A stretch of DNA of 47,471 nucleotides from positions 1 through 47,471 of IMG/VR virus record IMGVR_UViG_3300025135_000685; one strand, given 5' to 3'. Position 1 is the first letter of the stretch. Each line of letters opens with the position of its first letter. This stretch comes from a virus. Below the pieces are notes generated by a model. It saw only the letters and a list, made by a program, of their open reading frames with translations, had not been told where the DNA came from and searched no databases. The position numbers were made by a program, and so were the translations under genes. Below, one piece after another: positions 32,836 through 41,819 of this stretch.

Positions 32836-35800
32836 CTATTGTGATAATTCAACACCATAGTTGACTCCACCTACTCTATAATTAAGAGTAATTGTTCCTG
32901 TTGCTCCAGAATGAAACCATACATCATTGTTTGATGGGGCCACTGGATTAGAGCCTGTGTAAGGCGATATTGAAAAGAATTCTGTAGCAGTAACAGTTGT
33001 TCCTTGAATTCCTGCATTTGCTTCCCAATTACCATTAGCGTCAATGAGCCAGGTTGCATCGACACCAGTTGTTACACCGTTATCTATGTAAAGACCACCG
33101 CCAGTAGCTGATATTTCAGTTCCTCCTGAGTTAAGCGTTATAGTGTTATCAACAACATAAAGGTCCTGAGTGTTAATTGTTGTTGCAGTACCAAGAACTT
33201 CAACATTTCCTGTTATGTAAACATCTCCAGCAACTGTAACCCCCGTTCCATCATAAGTTAATGGAGAATCTGTAAGAGATGTTGTACCGTTCCACATCGC
33301 AATTGTGTTTGCAGTTCCTGAACCAGCCAATCCAGAACCAACAGCAGCAAATATAGAATAAAGGTCAGTTCCACCTGACTGAATCGCTCCAGTGAAGTTT
33401 GCTCCAGCAAGTGTAGATGAACCTGAAGTTGTTAAGCTGCTTATTGAAGGTGATGATACAAGGCTTACGATTGGCTCGTTGGCTGTTCCACCAGTCACAA
33501 TGTTTGTTCCAGCTTGAACCCTTGTCACATCTCCTTGTGCATCAAGATTAACCCAAGACGAACCATTGTAGCCCTGGAAGTTTGAACTATTCCAACGAAC
33601 CATACCCGCTGCTGCTATAGCTGAAACATGTAAATTACCTACTTGAATTTGATTAGAGAAAGTAATATTTGTACCACTTGTCATATCTAATGATACAGAA
33701 TCTGAACCTAAATTATTAAATAATTGAAGGGATGTGCCATCCATAAAGAACTGATTAATATAACCAGCTTCAGATTGTAATAAATAAGTTTCAGTTGCAT
33801 TAAGTAATAACTCTTGTTTCGCTGTACCTACTTGAAATATTCCAAGCTTACCCCCTGTTTTACCTATTCTAAGATTATATAAACCAGCACCTCCTATTTC
33901 AGTATTTCCAGTAAGTGTTCCACCAAGGGTTATGTTATTTCCTGTCTTTGTAAGACCATTAGATGCTGTTGTTGCAGCTGGTGCTGAAGTTAAAAATATA
34001 TTGTAAAGGTCAGTTCCTGCAGAGTATATTACTCCTCCGTTCTCAGCAAGTCGAGCATTCATGGTCATGAATGTGCTGTTGAATGAGTTTGTCATCCCTG
34101 AACCGCCAGCTATTGCTGACAGGTTTCCAGAGACTGTATTCCCCGTTCCAGCAAGGACAGATGAACCCTGGCCTGAAGCTAAGTTGCTCCTTCCACCCAG
34201 AACAGACGCATAAGCAGCTGTTGCTGAATTTAAGCGGCCTCCACCAATAAAAGACCTTGTTCCTGATGCTATATTACTCTGACCACCAACAACGGATGAA
34301 TAAGTGGTTGTCGCTGAATTTAAGCGGCCACCACCAATAAAAGAGCGGTTTGCAGATGTGCTAATAATATTATTTTGTCCACCAACAACTGATGACCAAG
34401 TGCCGTTGATAACGTTGTATCCACCACCACCAATAAATGAATATCCAGAATTAGCCTTATTATCCTTACCACCAACAACAATAGAGAAAAAACCAGCGGC
34501 AACGTTGCTATAATTTCCATTTGTAGAACCTCCTCCGCCAATGAAAGATAAATTACCACTTGCAACATTCGAACCACCAGCTACAATTGCAGAGTTATAT
34601 CCAGAAACTATGTTTTCACTACCTCCACCAATAAATGAGCGTTGTCCTGATGCTCTGTTATTTTGACCACCTACAATTGTTGAATATGTTGTTGTTGCTG
34701 AGTTTTGTAAACCACCACCAACAAATGAAAGCTGTCCAGTTGCCTGATTAGCGGAGCCACCAACAACTAATGAATGTATTGTTGTTGCTGAATTTAAAGT
34801 ACCACCACCAATAAATGAACGAAATCCTAATGCTAAATTAGTAACACCACCACCAACGAATGAACCTTGACCACCTGCTCTATGACTATAACCACCTCCA
34901 ATGAATGAACCACCACCATATGCTAAATTGCTATAACCTCCAACAACCACAGAAGAATAAGCTGTTGCTGCGTTATTTTGACCTCCACCAACAAATGAAA
35001 GCTGTCCAATTGCTGAGTTTAAATAACCACCACCAACAAATGAGCGAAATCCTGATGCTAAATTTTCACGACCACCACCAACAAATGAGTTTTCTCCAGT
35101 TGCTACGTTTTGACGACCACCACCAACAAATGAGCGAAATCCTGATGCTAAATTTTCACGACCACCACCAACAAATGAGTTTTCTCCAGTTGCTACGTTT
35201 TGACGACCAGCACCAACAAATGAGTAGTGTCCTGATACTGAGTTTTTATAACCACCAACAATAACTGATGAGTAGCCTCCTGATGCGGTATTACCTCCAC
35301 CAGCACCAATGAATGAATAACTTTCTGCTGAATTCCCATAACCACCAACAACAACTGCTGAGCGGCCTTCTGGTGTTTGGTTATATTGACCACCACCAAT
35401 GAATGAATAATATGTTGTCGCTGAGTTTTGTCGTCCACCACCAACAAAAGAGAAGTATCCTGATGCTATATTTGCTTGTCCTCCAACTACTGATGAATAT
35501 AAAGCTGATGCAATATTTGAGAGTCCACCACCAACAAATGAGCGGTCTCCTGATGCTGTATTTAATTGACCACCAACTACTGCTGAATATTGTCCTGATG
35601 CTAAATTATAGCGACCTGCACCAACGAAAGAATCAATATTTGTTGCTGAATTATTGTAGCCACCTCCAATAAATGAGGCATCTCCTGATGCTAAATTATA
35701 GCGACCACTAACTATTCCTGCATAACTTGTTGTCGCTGAGTTTTGAACACCGCCACCAACAAATGAGCGAAGTCCTGATGCAATATTTAAGACTCCACCG

Positions 35801-36336
35801 CCAACAAAAGAGGAAACATTTATTGCTGAGTTTCCAAATCCACCCCCAACAAATGAACCACCACCTACAGATGCTATATTGTTTTGACCACCTCCAACAA
35901 AGGAATCGTATCCTGATGCTAAATTTCTATAACCTCCAACAACTGATGAATATTGTGTTGTAGCTGAGTTTAATTTACCTCCAATAGCAGATGATTGAAT
36001 TCCAGTCGCCATATTTCCATAACCTCCAGCAAAAGAAAAATCTCCACTCGCCAGGTTCCCAGACCCATTATTTGCAATGATTGATTCCGAGCCAGTTGAG
36101 GCGCTCCAGAGGTCACCAGATGTCGGAAGACTTGTGCCTGCCAAGAAAATATCATATAGGTCTGTTGAGCCAGAAAAAATAGTACCCCCAGAAAATGTGG
36201 AGGCACTTAATGATGTGATATTATCTGAGCTAATTACATTAGACCCGTCATATTTTATTATTTGTCCAGATACCAGTCCTGCAAAGTCATGGTCTGATGT
36301 TCCTGTAAAGCTGTGTAATTTTAAGTGCGCACCCAT
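32836..36336 (-). CDS. Large repeat fibre/adhesin (YadA-head-like beta-roll)
   Basis: 1166 residues, one of the largest proteins here. After a short N-terminal region come about 45 tandem 15-residue repeats of the type SFVGGG-x-N-x-ASG, spanning roughly residues 90-750. This Gly/Ala/Ser pattern resembles the left-handed beta-roll of YadA-type adhesin heads. The motif TDLYxIF occurs near the N-terminus and twice later, and the C-terminal part has phage-fibre features (SNNDVWFHSGATG). It is probably a host-contact tail or capsid fibre. Its position between small units, and the lack of a chaperone domain, leave assembly open. Confidence 0.85.
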   Translation of the reverse strand: MGAHLKLHSFTGTSDHDFAGLVSGQIIKYDGSNVISSDNITSLSASTFSGGTIFSGSTDLYDIFLAGTSLPTSGDLWSASTGSESIIANNGSGNLASGDFSFAGGYGNMATGIQSSAIGGKLNSATTQYSSVVGGYRNLASGYDSFVGGGQNNIASVGGGSFVGGGFGNSAINVSSFVGGGVLNIASGLRSFVGGGVQNSATTSYAGIVSGRYNLASGDASFIGGGYNNSATNIDSFVGAGRYNLASGQYSAVVGGQLNTASGDRSFVGGGLSNIASALYSSVVGGQANIASGYFSFVGGGRQNSATTYYSFIGGGQYNQTPEGRSAVVVGGYGNSAESYSFIGAGGGNTASGGYSSVIVGGYKNSVSGHYSFVGAGRQNVATGENSFVGGGRENLASGFRSFVGGGRQNVATGENSFVGGGRENLASGFRSFVGGGYLNSAIGQLSFVGGGQNNAATAYSSVVVGGYSNLAYGGGSFIGGGYSHRAGGQGSFVGGGVTNLALGFRSFIGGGTLNSATTIHSLVVGGSANQATGQLSFVGGGLQNSATTTYSTIVGGQNNRASGQRSFIGGGSENIVSGYNSAIVAGGSNVASGNLSFIGGGGSTNGNYSNVAAGFFSIVVGGKDNKANSGYSFIGGGGYNVINGTWSSVVGGQNNIISTSANRSFIGGGRLNSATTTYSSVVGGQSNIASGTRSFIGGGRLNSATAAYASVLGGRSNLASGQGSSVLAGTGNTVSGNLSAIAGGSGMTNSFNSTFMTMNARLAENGGVIYSAGTDLYNIFLTSAPAATTASNGLTKTGNNITLGGTLTGNTEIGGAGLYNLRIGKTGGKLGIFQVGTAKQELLLNATETYLLQSEAGYINQFFMDGTSLQLFNNLGSDSVSLDMTSGTNITFSNQIQVGNLHVSAIAAAGMVRWNSSNFQGYNGSSWVNLDAQGDVTRVQAGTNIVTGGTANEPIVSLVSSPSISSLTTSGSSTLAGANFTGAIQSGGTDLYSIFAAVGSGLAGSGTANTIAMWNGTTSLTDSPLTYDGTGVTVAGDVYITGNVEVLGTATTINTQDLYVVDNTITLNSGGTEISATGGGLYIDNGVTTGVDATWLIDANGNWEANAGIQGTTVTATEFFSISPYTGSNPVAPSNNDVWFHSGATGTITLNYRVGGVNYGVELSQ
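35041..35220 (-). repeat. 90-bp tandem duplication inside the fibre gene
   Basis: 35041-35130 and 35131-35220 differ at one base only (C versus G near 35120/35210). Each copy encodes two 15-residue repeats. The near identity, against more diverged neighbours, shows a recent slippage or recombination event. Confidence 0.9.
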
Positions 36337-36434
36337 TTAGTTTTTTTTAATAAATAATGCCAAAAAGTTTAATCATTGATTTTTGTGAATAAAGTTTGTA
36401 TTTTTTAAAGACTACTTAATTATAAATTTAGAAA

Positions 36435-37136
36435 ATGAAAAAAGAAAGTTTCAAGGAATTGCTAACTGACTTATATGCTGCATATAATCCAGATTTCATC
36501 AAATACGTTCCACAATTGGTGGATAAATACTATCACCTTGAATTTGATGCTGTTCAAAATATACTAATTAAGTATAACCATGAGTCATATGTTCACTATG
36601 ACCCATCCAAATCAACTGATGAATATATTCATCAATTAATCAAAGATTATGAAGCTGGGGTCAATTCTCTTAAGGATTTTACTATTGAGATGCACATCAA
36701 GAGAAAACAGGATGAGCAAGCAAATAAGACCCAGGAAGAATTAGAAAGAGAAGAATCTATAAGACAAGAAGCTCAGAAAGAGTTGTCTGGAGTTAAGAGC
36801 AAGCTAACGGAGGCTGAGAAAAAGATTGAAGAGGCTCAGAAAAAGCTTAATGATAGAATTGAGGAGATAAATAAGCAACTTGAAAAAACTGAACCATCTA
36901 TTCAGAAAGTTTCCTTGTACGATGATGTTGAAATATCCATTAAGTCTAATTATACTGATTCAGAACTGGTCCTACCTAACAAAGAGGTTTTAGCTGGCCT
37001 CGGAAAGGGAACAAGACTCATTGTACAGGATAAGCAAGGAAAGATGATTGGACTCATTGTAGAGGAAATCTTGTATGATTGCATATCTCACCCACTTGGC
37101 ACACCAATTGTCGAAATAATAATTACCAAGGGTTAA
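36435..37136 (+). CDS. Coiled-coil protein of unknown function
   Basis: 233 residues: helical N-terminus, a long coiled coil at about 95-150 (EELEREESIRQEAQKEL, then KLTEAEKKIEEAQKKLN), and a beta-rich C-terminal domain. The 98-base gap to the divergent fibre gene holds no clear promoter match. Possibly structural, from the neighbouring fibre. Confidence 0.74.
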   Translation: MKKESFKELLTDLYAAYNPDFIKYVPQLVDKYYHLEFDAVQNILIKYNHESYVHYDPSKSTDEYIHQLIKDYEAGVNSLKDFTIEMHIKRKQDEQANKTQEELEREESIRQEAQKELSGVKSKLTEAEKKIEEAQKKLNDRIEEINKQLEKTEPSIQKVSLYDDVEISIKSNYTDSELVLPNKEVLAGLGKGTRLIVQDKQGKMIGLIVEEILYDCISHPLGTPIVEIIITKG

Positions 37137-37164
37137 AGCTTTAGAGGCCACGGCCCCTGGGTAT

Positions 37165-37359
37165 TTACTTTTTTTCAGCAAATCTGGACAACATGTGGTC
37201 ATTCAATTTTTTAATGGCCTCATTGTCATCGCTTGCCTCAACCGAGAAAGTTGGTGTCTTGTTTTCAAATGGAGTCAATAAATCAGGGTTTTCTATTACT
37301 TTTTCTTCTCGTGTAAATAACATGTTTCCTCCTGCTCCTTCATATAAAACATATTTCAT
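37165..37359 (-). CDS. Small hypothetical protein
   Basis: 64 residues. The sequence LYEGAGGNMLFTREEKVIEN and the acidic middle are unremarkable. It lies five bases after the T9SS-type gene and is likely cotranscribed. No clear terminator was seen in the 28-base gap to 37136. Confidence 0.65.
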   Translation of the reverse strand: MKYVLYEGAGGNMLFTREEKVIENPDLLTPFENKTPTFSVEASDDNEAIKKLNDHMLSRFAEKK

Positions 37360-37364
37360 AACTT

Positions 37365-38306
37365 TTATTTTAATTCTTTATTCGTTGTTCCGTCCGAGTA
37401 AATATTTATAACAAGTCCTGTATAGTATTCGTCAACCTCTTGACCCAATAAATTAACTGTCTTAACCAGGTGTTTATCAGACCTATTATCTATTGATATA
37501 GTAAAAGATTCTTTGCCTTTACCATCAAAATCAAATTGTGTTAATCTATAGTAGTTTATTTTGTTTTCAAAAGTATAGTCTCTATAGCTATATGATATAT
37601 TGTGATTTGAATTTCCTGCTCCAGGCGTATAATTGATTCTTTCCCAACTTTCACCATCAGTGCTTCTTTCTAATGTAAAATAATCATTGTTAATCTCAGA
37701 CGCAGTTACCCACTCTATCAGATTATAATCTTTAATTTGCCTTCCAGTGAAAGAAAAAAGTTCGATTGGTAGTCCAGTGCCAGAAGATATATTAATACAA
37801 AAATTCACTTGTCGTGAACCATTTGCTGTATTATATCCTACTTGAACTAAATATGTATTTCCAATGGTTAATCCAGTCAAAGAAACAGTCGTTAAATTAT
37901 CTGCATGATTGTCGCATCCAATTATTTCTCCCGCACCTGGTATACAAGCACTTGTATTATAAACTATTGTTGTTAATCGACCAGGGAAATATCCGCCACC
38001 GCCACCCGAAAGTGAAATTCCACCTAATTCTACCCACATAGAGGTGCTCGTTGCTGTAAATGAATACCAAACCGATTGAGTAAAATTTGCTGTACCACAA
38101 TGGGAGGCTGCCGCTGTTACTTCGCCAGCTTGAACATTAGACCCTGATAAAGTTCCTGATGTACAAGCTGCATCTGGAGTAAGTGTAGTAGAATTAGCGC
38201 AATTGTTATTAACTTGCCCAAATATGTTAATTATTATAATACAGAATAAAAAACAAATACTTATTTTTTTAACCATTTCAAATCTAAATTTACGTTTTAT
38301 TTTCAT
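37365..38306 (-). CDS. Secreted protein with T9SS-type C-terminal domain
   Basis: 313 residues; a second start at 38276 would shorten the basic N-terminus. A signal peptide (VKKISICFLFCIIIINIFG) is followed by a Cys-containing beta-domain like those of flavobacterial secreted proteins (SVWYSFTAT), then LPIELFSFTG and ASEINNDYFTLERSTDGESW, a very common Bacteroidota segment before sorting domains. The end, NLLGQEV, GLVINIYSDGTTNKELK, matches the type A T9SS sorting domain. It would be exported by the host T9SS to the surface. It was probably acquired from a host. Confidence 0.85.
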   Translation of the reverse strand: MKIKRKFRFEMVKKISICFLFCIIIINIFGQVNNNCANSTTLTPDAACTSGTLSGSNVQAGEVTAAASHCGTANFTQSVWYSFTATSTSMWVELGGISLSGGGGGYFPGRLTTIVYNTSACIPGAGEIIGCDNHADNLTTVSLTGLTIGNTYLVQVGYNTANGSRQVNFCINISSGTGLPIELFSFTGRQIKDYNLIEWVTASEINNDYFTLERSTDGESWERINYTPGAGNSNHNISYSYRDYTFENKINYYRLTQFDFDGKGKESFTISIDNRSDKHLVKTVNLLGQEVDEYYTGLVINIYSDGTTNKELK

Positions 38307-38338
38307 ATTATCTTAACAGTAAATTTTTCATATTTTTT

Positions 38339-38367
38339 ATTATACGAAAAAAGGTGAGCATTATTGC
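38339..38367 (-). promoter_or_regulatory. Probable phage-type promoter of the secreted-protein gene
   Basis: Minus strand GCAATA (weak -35), 17-base spacer ending in CG, TATAAT. The -35 lies inside the hairpin loop of the preceding terminator. Confidence 0.5.
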
Positions 38368-38374
38368 TCACCTT
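38347..38374 (-). terminator. Terminator of the ion-channel unit
   Basis: Stem AAGGTGAGCA with TGCTCACCTT, four-base loop, followed on the minus strand by six T. It lies 30 bases after the channel stop and overlaps the next promoter. Confidence 0.82.
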
Positions 38375-38403
38375 TATAATTATACAAAAAAACAATTTTA
38401 TTA

Positions 38404-39267
38404 TCAATAGTTTCTTTTTTCTATCATTTTTGATAGTTTTGAAATCTCCTCCCTAAGTGACTCAATCTCCTTTTTAACACTGTCATTGTTATCACTCACC
38501 ATTGCATCAACAAAGATTGAATTAACGATTGAAAGACCTATGATTCCACCAAAAAACATAAGTGCTGAAAAGTATATATTGGCAAATAAAGCAAATGAAT
38601 CACTGCTTCTTGATTCTATTAACTCTGGAATTGAGTTCCAACCCTCAACTGAAAATACTTTAAACGTAGAGAATAGAGAGTCGATAGGATTTCCAAAGTA
38701 TTCTGGAGCTACATTCTTAAAAATTGCACAGGAAAGTATTGAAAATATAAAAAGAAGTGTAAAAAATCCGAAAAATACTAAGTAAGATGATTTTACCGCC
38801 CTCTTAACTCCTGGGATAATGGAGTCAATCATCGGGAAAAACTGTATAATTCTAAAGAACTTAAATATCCTAAAAACTCTAAATATTAGCAAAATCTCAA
38901 GGTCAAAAATAAACCAGGAGAAAAGTGATGGTATTGCTATCATCACCAGAATAAAATCCATTTTATTCCAACCAGTACTTATATAAACCTTAAAAGTTCG
39001 GTCTCTTATCTTGAAAAACATCTCAAGTATAAATGCCACCGTGAACAATGTCTCCAGAAAATTTATTAAGTTATTTTCAACCCTAAACTCCTGGATAAAT
39101 ATCAGAAAAGCATTTAATATAATTAGAATCAGAATAATACTATTGTTTAGTAGAGCTTTTTTTAGAAACCCAACAACAGCTCTATAGAGCAGTTTAAAGT
39201 ATGTAACAAACACTTTAAACCACTCAATAGCAATCTTAAAGTAATATTGCAGACTAAACAGCAACAT
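38404..39267 (-). CDS. Voltage-gated ion channel (NaChBac/NavAb-like)
   Basis: 287 residues from ATG 39267, preferred because the ATG at 39324 would overlap the upstream gene by 71 bases. Six membrane segments are visible. S4 has basic residues every third position (FRVFRIFKFFRII). The pore carries FSVEGWNS, where Glu aligns with the selectivity Glu of NavAb (TLESWS); EGW also resembles one filter of eukaryotic Ca channels, so Na or Ca selectivity is open. The C-terminus is a coiled coil (VKKEIESLREEISKLSKMI), the tetramer bundle of bacterial Nav channels. It would sit in the host inner membrane. Confidence 0.9.
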   Translation of the reverse strand: MLLFSLQYYFKIAIEWFKVFVTYFKLLYRAVVGFLKKALLNNSIILILIILNAFLIFIQEFRVENNLINFLETLFTVAFILEMFFKIRDRTFKVYISTGWNKMDFILVMIAIPSLFSWFIFDLEILLIFRVFRIFKFFRIIQFFPMIDSIIPGVKRAVKSSYLVFFGFFTLLFIFSILSCAIFKNVAPEYFGNPIDSLFSTFKVFSVEGWNSIPELIESRSSDSFALFANIYFSALMFFGGIIGLSIVNSIFVDAMVSDNNDSVKKEIESLREEISKLSKMIEKRNY

Positions 39268-40516
39268 TGTTGGATAGCCCAAGATACACCTTTTCAAATC
39301 CAGAAGTAGACTTTCCGAGGTCAAAATTTTCCTCTATAAAGTTAATAACCTCCTGCGGGTCAATTGAGTGATTGAATACGATATTTGGTCCGTGATTTTC
39401 AAGCATAACACAGTATAGGTTTCCAAATTTAGAAAGTCCGTTTGCAGTATTTTCACCACACTGATGACTACCACATTCATATTCCCTCTGGCTTACCACT
39501 GGAATTCCTATGATTGAATCTTTCTTAAGTGGGCAGTGAAAGTGGACGATACAATCACAATCATCATATGTCCCAAATATAATCCTTTGAGATTGGCCAC
39601 CAACAGATGGTTTGGCTCCATAGGCAATTACATTATCATCACCATCCGTCTCAACAATCACCATTCCATTCTTGTGAATGTCATTGAAGTTTGTCTTTCT
39701 AATTGAGGTCAAGAACTTATTTGGACCGAGCTTTGCTGCGAAGTGACCTGTTGTTGCTCCCTTAAACTCCTTATACGCACCCTTTGCAACGCAGAAGTTT
39801 ACAACCTCACGAAGAGATGGGTATACTTGAGCATCTGCCCAAGAAACTGGAGTTCCACCAACAACTGTTGAGCGTGTGAATGAAAGATGAGTTCTATGCC
39901 ATGCAATATCGACTAATTCCTCAAGACACTCTTTTCTGGTCATATTTCTCCCGTAAACACCCTCCTCTGGAGTGATGATTAGATTTTTTCGTGTCTCGAT
40001 GTCATTTGCAAGGACAATGTTGCAAGAAGTTTTCTTCATCAGGTCCAAGCCTTTGCTAAATTGCTCTTGCTCGGTTGCTCCACAAGTCGTTTTAAAGCCC
40101 ACCAAGAATATATCTTTTCTTGTCTTACGGATTTTACCTATAATCTTCTCAGATGGCGTTAAGGTCATTGTAACATCTCCTGCGGCAGTCTCTAACCTTG
40201 TGGCATGCTTGCCAGATTCAATATCCCCAATCTTTCCATCAAAATCACAAAGAGCATAATTGAAGAATACGATTTTTATTGTATTATCATTTATGATGAA
40301 GTCAACAACTTTATCAACATCATCATTTGTAACTACGTATGACGATGGGTCTGCCATTTTTGTTAGCGCCAAGTCAACATCCATGTGACTAAATCTTTTC
40401 TCACACATCTCTGCGATTTGTTTTGCTGTTGTTCCAAATGCTGGAGCTGCAAGGGACAGGTGAGCTCTCACATGTGAGAATGTTCCACCTCCAAGTACTG
40501 CTATTTTTTTATTCAT
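39254..40516 (-). CDS. Fusion of CoaB-like (phosphopantothenoylcysteine synthetase) and class II aldolase-like domains
   Basis: 420 residues. Residues 1-190 or so follow CoaB: VLGGGTFSHVRAHLSL at the nucleotide loop, FNYALCDFDGKIGD, SGKHATRLE, and LTPSEKIIGKI followed by VGFKTTCG. Residues from about 205 to 400 follow class II aldolase/adducin proteins: IVHFHCP (metal His pair), HQCGENT, and LENHGPNIVF. CoaB joins Cys to phosphopantothenate in CoA synthesis; class II aldolases cleave sugar phosphates. I know no reason for the fusion. The CoaB half lacks the usual (I/V)xNxSSG stretch. Confidence 0.7.
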   Translation of the reverse strand: MNKKIAVLGGGTFSHVRAHLSLAAPAFGTTAKQIAEMCEKRFSHMDVDLALTKMADPSSYVVTNDDVDKVVDFIINDNTIKIVFFNYALCDFDGKIGDIESGKHATRLETAAGDVTMTLTPSEKIIGKIRKTRKDIFLVGFKTTCGATEQEQFSKGLDLMKKTSCNIVLANDIETRKNLIITPEEGVYGRNMTRKECLEELVDIAWHRTHLSFTRSTVVGGTPVSWADAQVYPSLREVVNFCVAKGAYKEFKGATTGHFAAKLGPNKFLTSIRKTNFNDIHKNGMVIVETDGDDNVIAYGAKPSVGGQSQRIIFGTYDDCDCIVHFHCPLKKDSIIGIPVVSQREYECGSHQCGENTANGLSKFGNLYCVMLENHGPNIVFNHSIDPQEVINFIEENFDLGKSTSGFEKVYLGLSNNVAV

Positions 40517-40545
40517 GATTGTATTTTTTATGATGTTTGATGTAT

Positions 40546-40962
40546 TTAATTTCCAGCAGTTTTCTTTGCTCCATCTTGAATTATCCCAATCAACAATTCA
40601 TTATACAAAATGAGTTCATCATTCTTCTTTTGTAATTTTTTATTAATATCAGCAAGAGAATCAATAGCAAGCTCCCTATTCTTTAACACCCTCTCTCTGC
40701 TATCTGTAAATTCAAATATAGATACGAGAGTGTCTCCAACTTCATGCTTATAGTTGGTGTAATACCATACAGCGCCAGATTCAGACTTAAGCCTAACTCT
40801 ATATTCATAGTTGTTCTGAAAACAACTGCTACATTCTTTGTTCAACTCATTTTTCTTAATGAGCTCAACTACAAGGTTGTTTTCTATCTCTGCTCTGCCT
40901 TCATCTGTGCAAGATGCAAGTGATAGAAGTCCTATGACTGCGAATAATTTAAACTGTTTCAT
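40546..40962 (-). CDS. Lipoprotein with coiled-coil tail
   Basis: 138 residues. Signal peptide with lipobox LLSLASC; the mature part has a CSSC pair, a beta-rich region and a helical coiled-coil tail (about 90-130). It overlaps the end of the Thg1 gene by 14 bases, so the two are coexpressed. Function unknown. Confidence 0.78.
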   Translation of the reverse strand: MKQFKLFAVIGLLSLASCTDEGRAEIENNLVVELIKKNELNKECSSCFQNNYEYRVRLKSESGAVWYYTNYKHEVGDTLVSIFEFTDSRERVLKNRELAIDSLADINKKLQKKNDELILYNELLIGIIQDGAKKTAGN

Positions 40963-41773
40963 TTTCTTTTTTTAAGATGGGCTCCTCATCAAAGAAGATA
41001 ACCTCGGTTTTGTTTTCTATTTTATTAAAAATCGGGTACTCTACCACTTTAATCACACTTCCCTCAATAACCAAATCTGGATTCTTGCGTGCATTATGCA
41101 TTGGATGCAAAGAGGCAAGTTCTTCTGTAGTGAATGGTCTTGATGTCTTGATTCGCTTCACATAAGTTCCACGCTTGTACTTAGCTAATAGGTCATTCCA
41201 GTTGACACCTTTTTCAAGCATCATTTTATCTTGCATCTGACTTCCATTTAAGTTTTCAAGCGAATTGTGTGAGAATAAACTTTGAGCAAGCATGGATATG
41301 CTATTTTTTGTGGCATCATTTTCTCTCCACAACAATTGAACGCATGCATCGTGAAGTGTTGGGGTTTGATAAATTCTACAATCGAACACCGCAGTTTTAT
41401 CATGCTCTGGAAGGAGTTCTTTTCTTCTTTCATTAAAGAAGTTTACACACTTTGCAGTTAATTTAGAAAGAATCTTTTGCTTTTTACCATCATTATATAT
41501 GGCACTCTTTCTGTCGGAAGAATATAGGATTAGAGTAATCTCATCACTCTGTGTATATCCAACAATAGCATTTGTCTCCTTAACCAATTCCTGAACAGTC
41601 TCGGTCATCAATTGATTTAATTTCTCATCAAAAGGCTTATTAAGACCAATAGTCCACTTGCTGAAATTGTTCCCATCAAGTCTGATGATAACTGGTAATG
41701 TTGGAATCATGACATCTGGTGAGAAATTTTTCTCAAGCCATTTGCACCAATCACCCATTGTTTCAAAATCCAT
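40949..41773 (-). CDS. tRNA-His guanylyltransferase family (Thg1-like) 3'-5' polymerase
   Basis: 274 residues. RLDGNNFSKWT (catalytic Asp33), GLNKPFD and TQSDEITLILY (Asp77-Glu78) are the Thg1 palm motifs, and MPH-like FFNERRKELL matches the helix after it. Thg1 adds G-1 to tRNA-His in eukaryotes; bacterial Thg1-like proteins repair 5'-truncated tRNAs using 3'-5' polymerisation. Here it may mend tRNA damaged by host nucleases. It has its own phage-type promoter and lies near RNA-centred genes (RNA ligase, tmRNA, RNase R). Confidence 0.88.
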   Translation of the reverse strand: MDFETMGDWCKWLEKNFSPDVMIPTLPVIIRLDGNNFSKWTIGLNKPFDEKLNQLMTETVQELVKETNAIVGYTQSDEITLILYSSDRKSAIYNDGKKQKILSKLTAKCVNFFNERRKELLPEHDKTAVFDCRIYQTPTLHDACVQLLWRENDATKNSISMLAQSLFSHNSLENLNGSQMQDKMMLEKGVNWNDLLAKYKRGTYVKRIKTSRPFTTEELASLHPMHNARKNPDLVIEGSVIKVVEYPIFNKIENKTEVIFFDEEPILKKENETV

Positions 41774-41790
41774 AGTATAAATATTTGAAT

Positions 41791-41819
41791 ATTATACGTG
41801 GATTAAAAAATAATGTTAC
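41791..41819 (-). promoter_or_regulatory. Phage-type promoter of the Thg1 gene
   Basis: Minus strand GTAACA, 17-base spacer ending in CG, TATAAT, 17 bases before the ATG at 41773. Confidence 0.78.

Noticed and set aside
34304-35963. Several 60-120 residue frames antisense to or frameshifted from the fibre gene, rich in His/Gln or Leu
   Set aside because: They arise from the periodic codons of the 15-residue repeats and have no start signals.
34100-36060. Direct repeats that could suggest a CRISPR array
   Set aside because: Repeats are contiguous, in frame and code for the fibre motif; there are no unique spacers.
36337-36434. Divergent gap between fibre and coiled-coil genes searched for promoters
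   Set aside because: Only poor matches to either promoter class were seen, so none was called.
39764-39792. TTATACG box inside the CoaB-like gene
   Set aside because: The -10-like box has no GNAACA at the fixed distance and lies in coding sequence.
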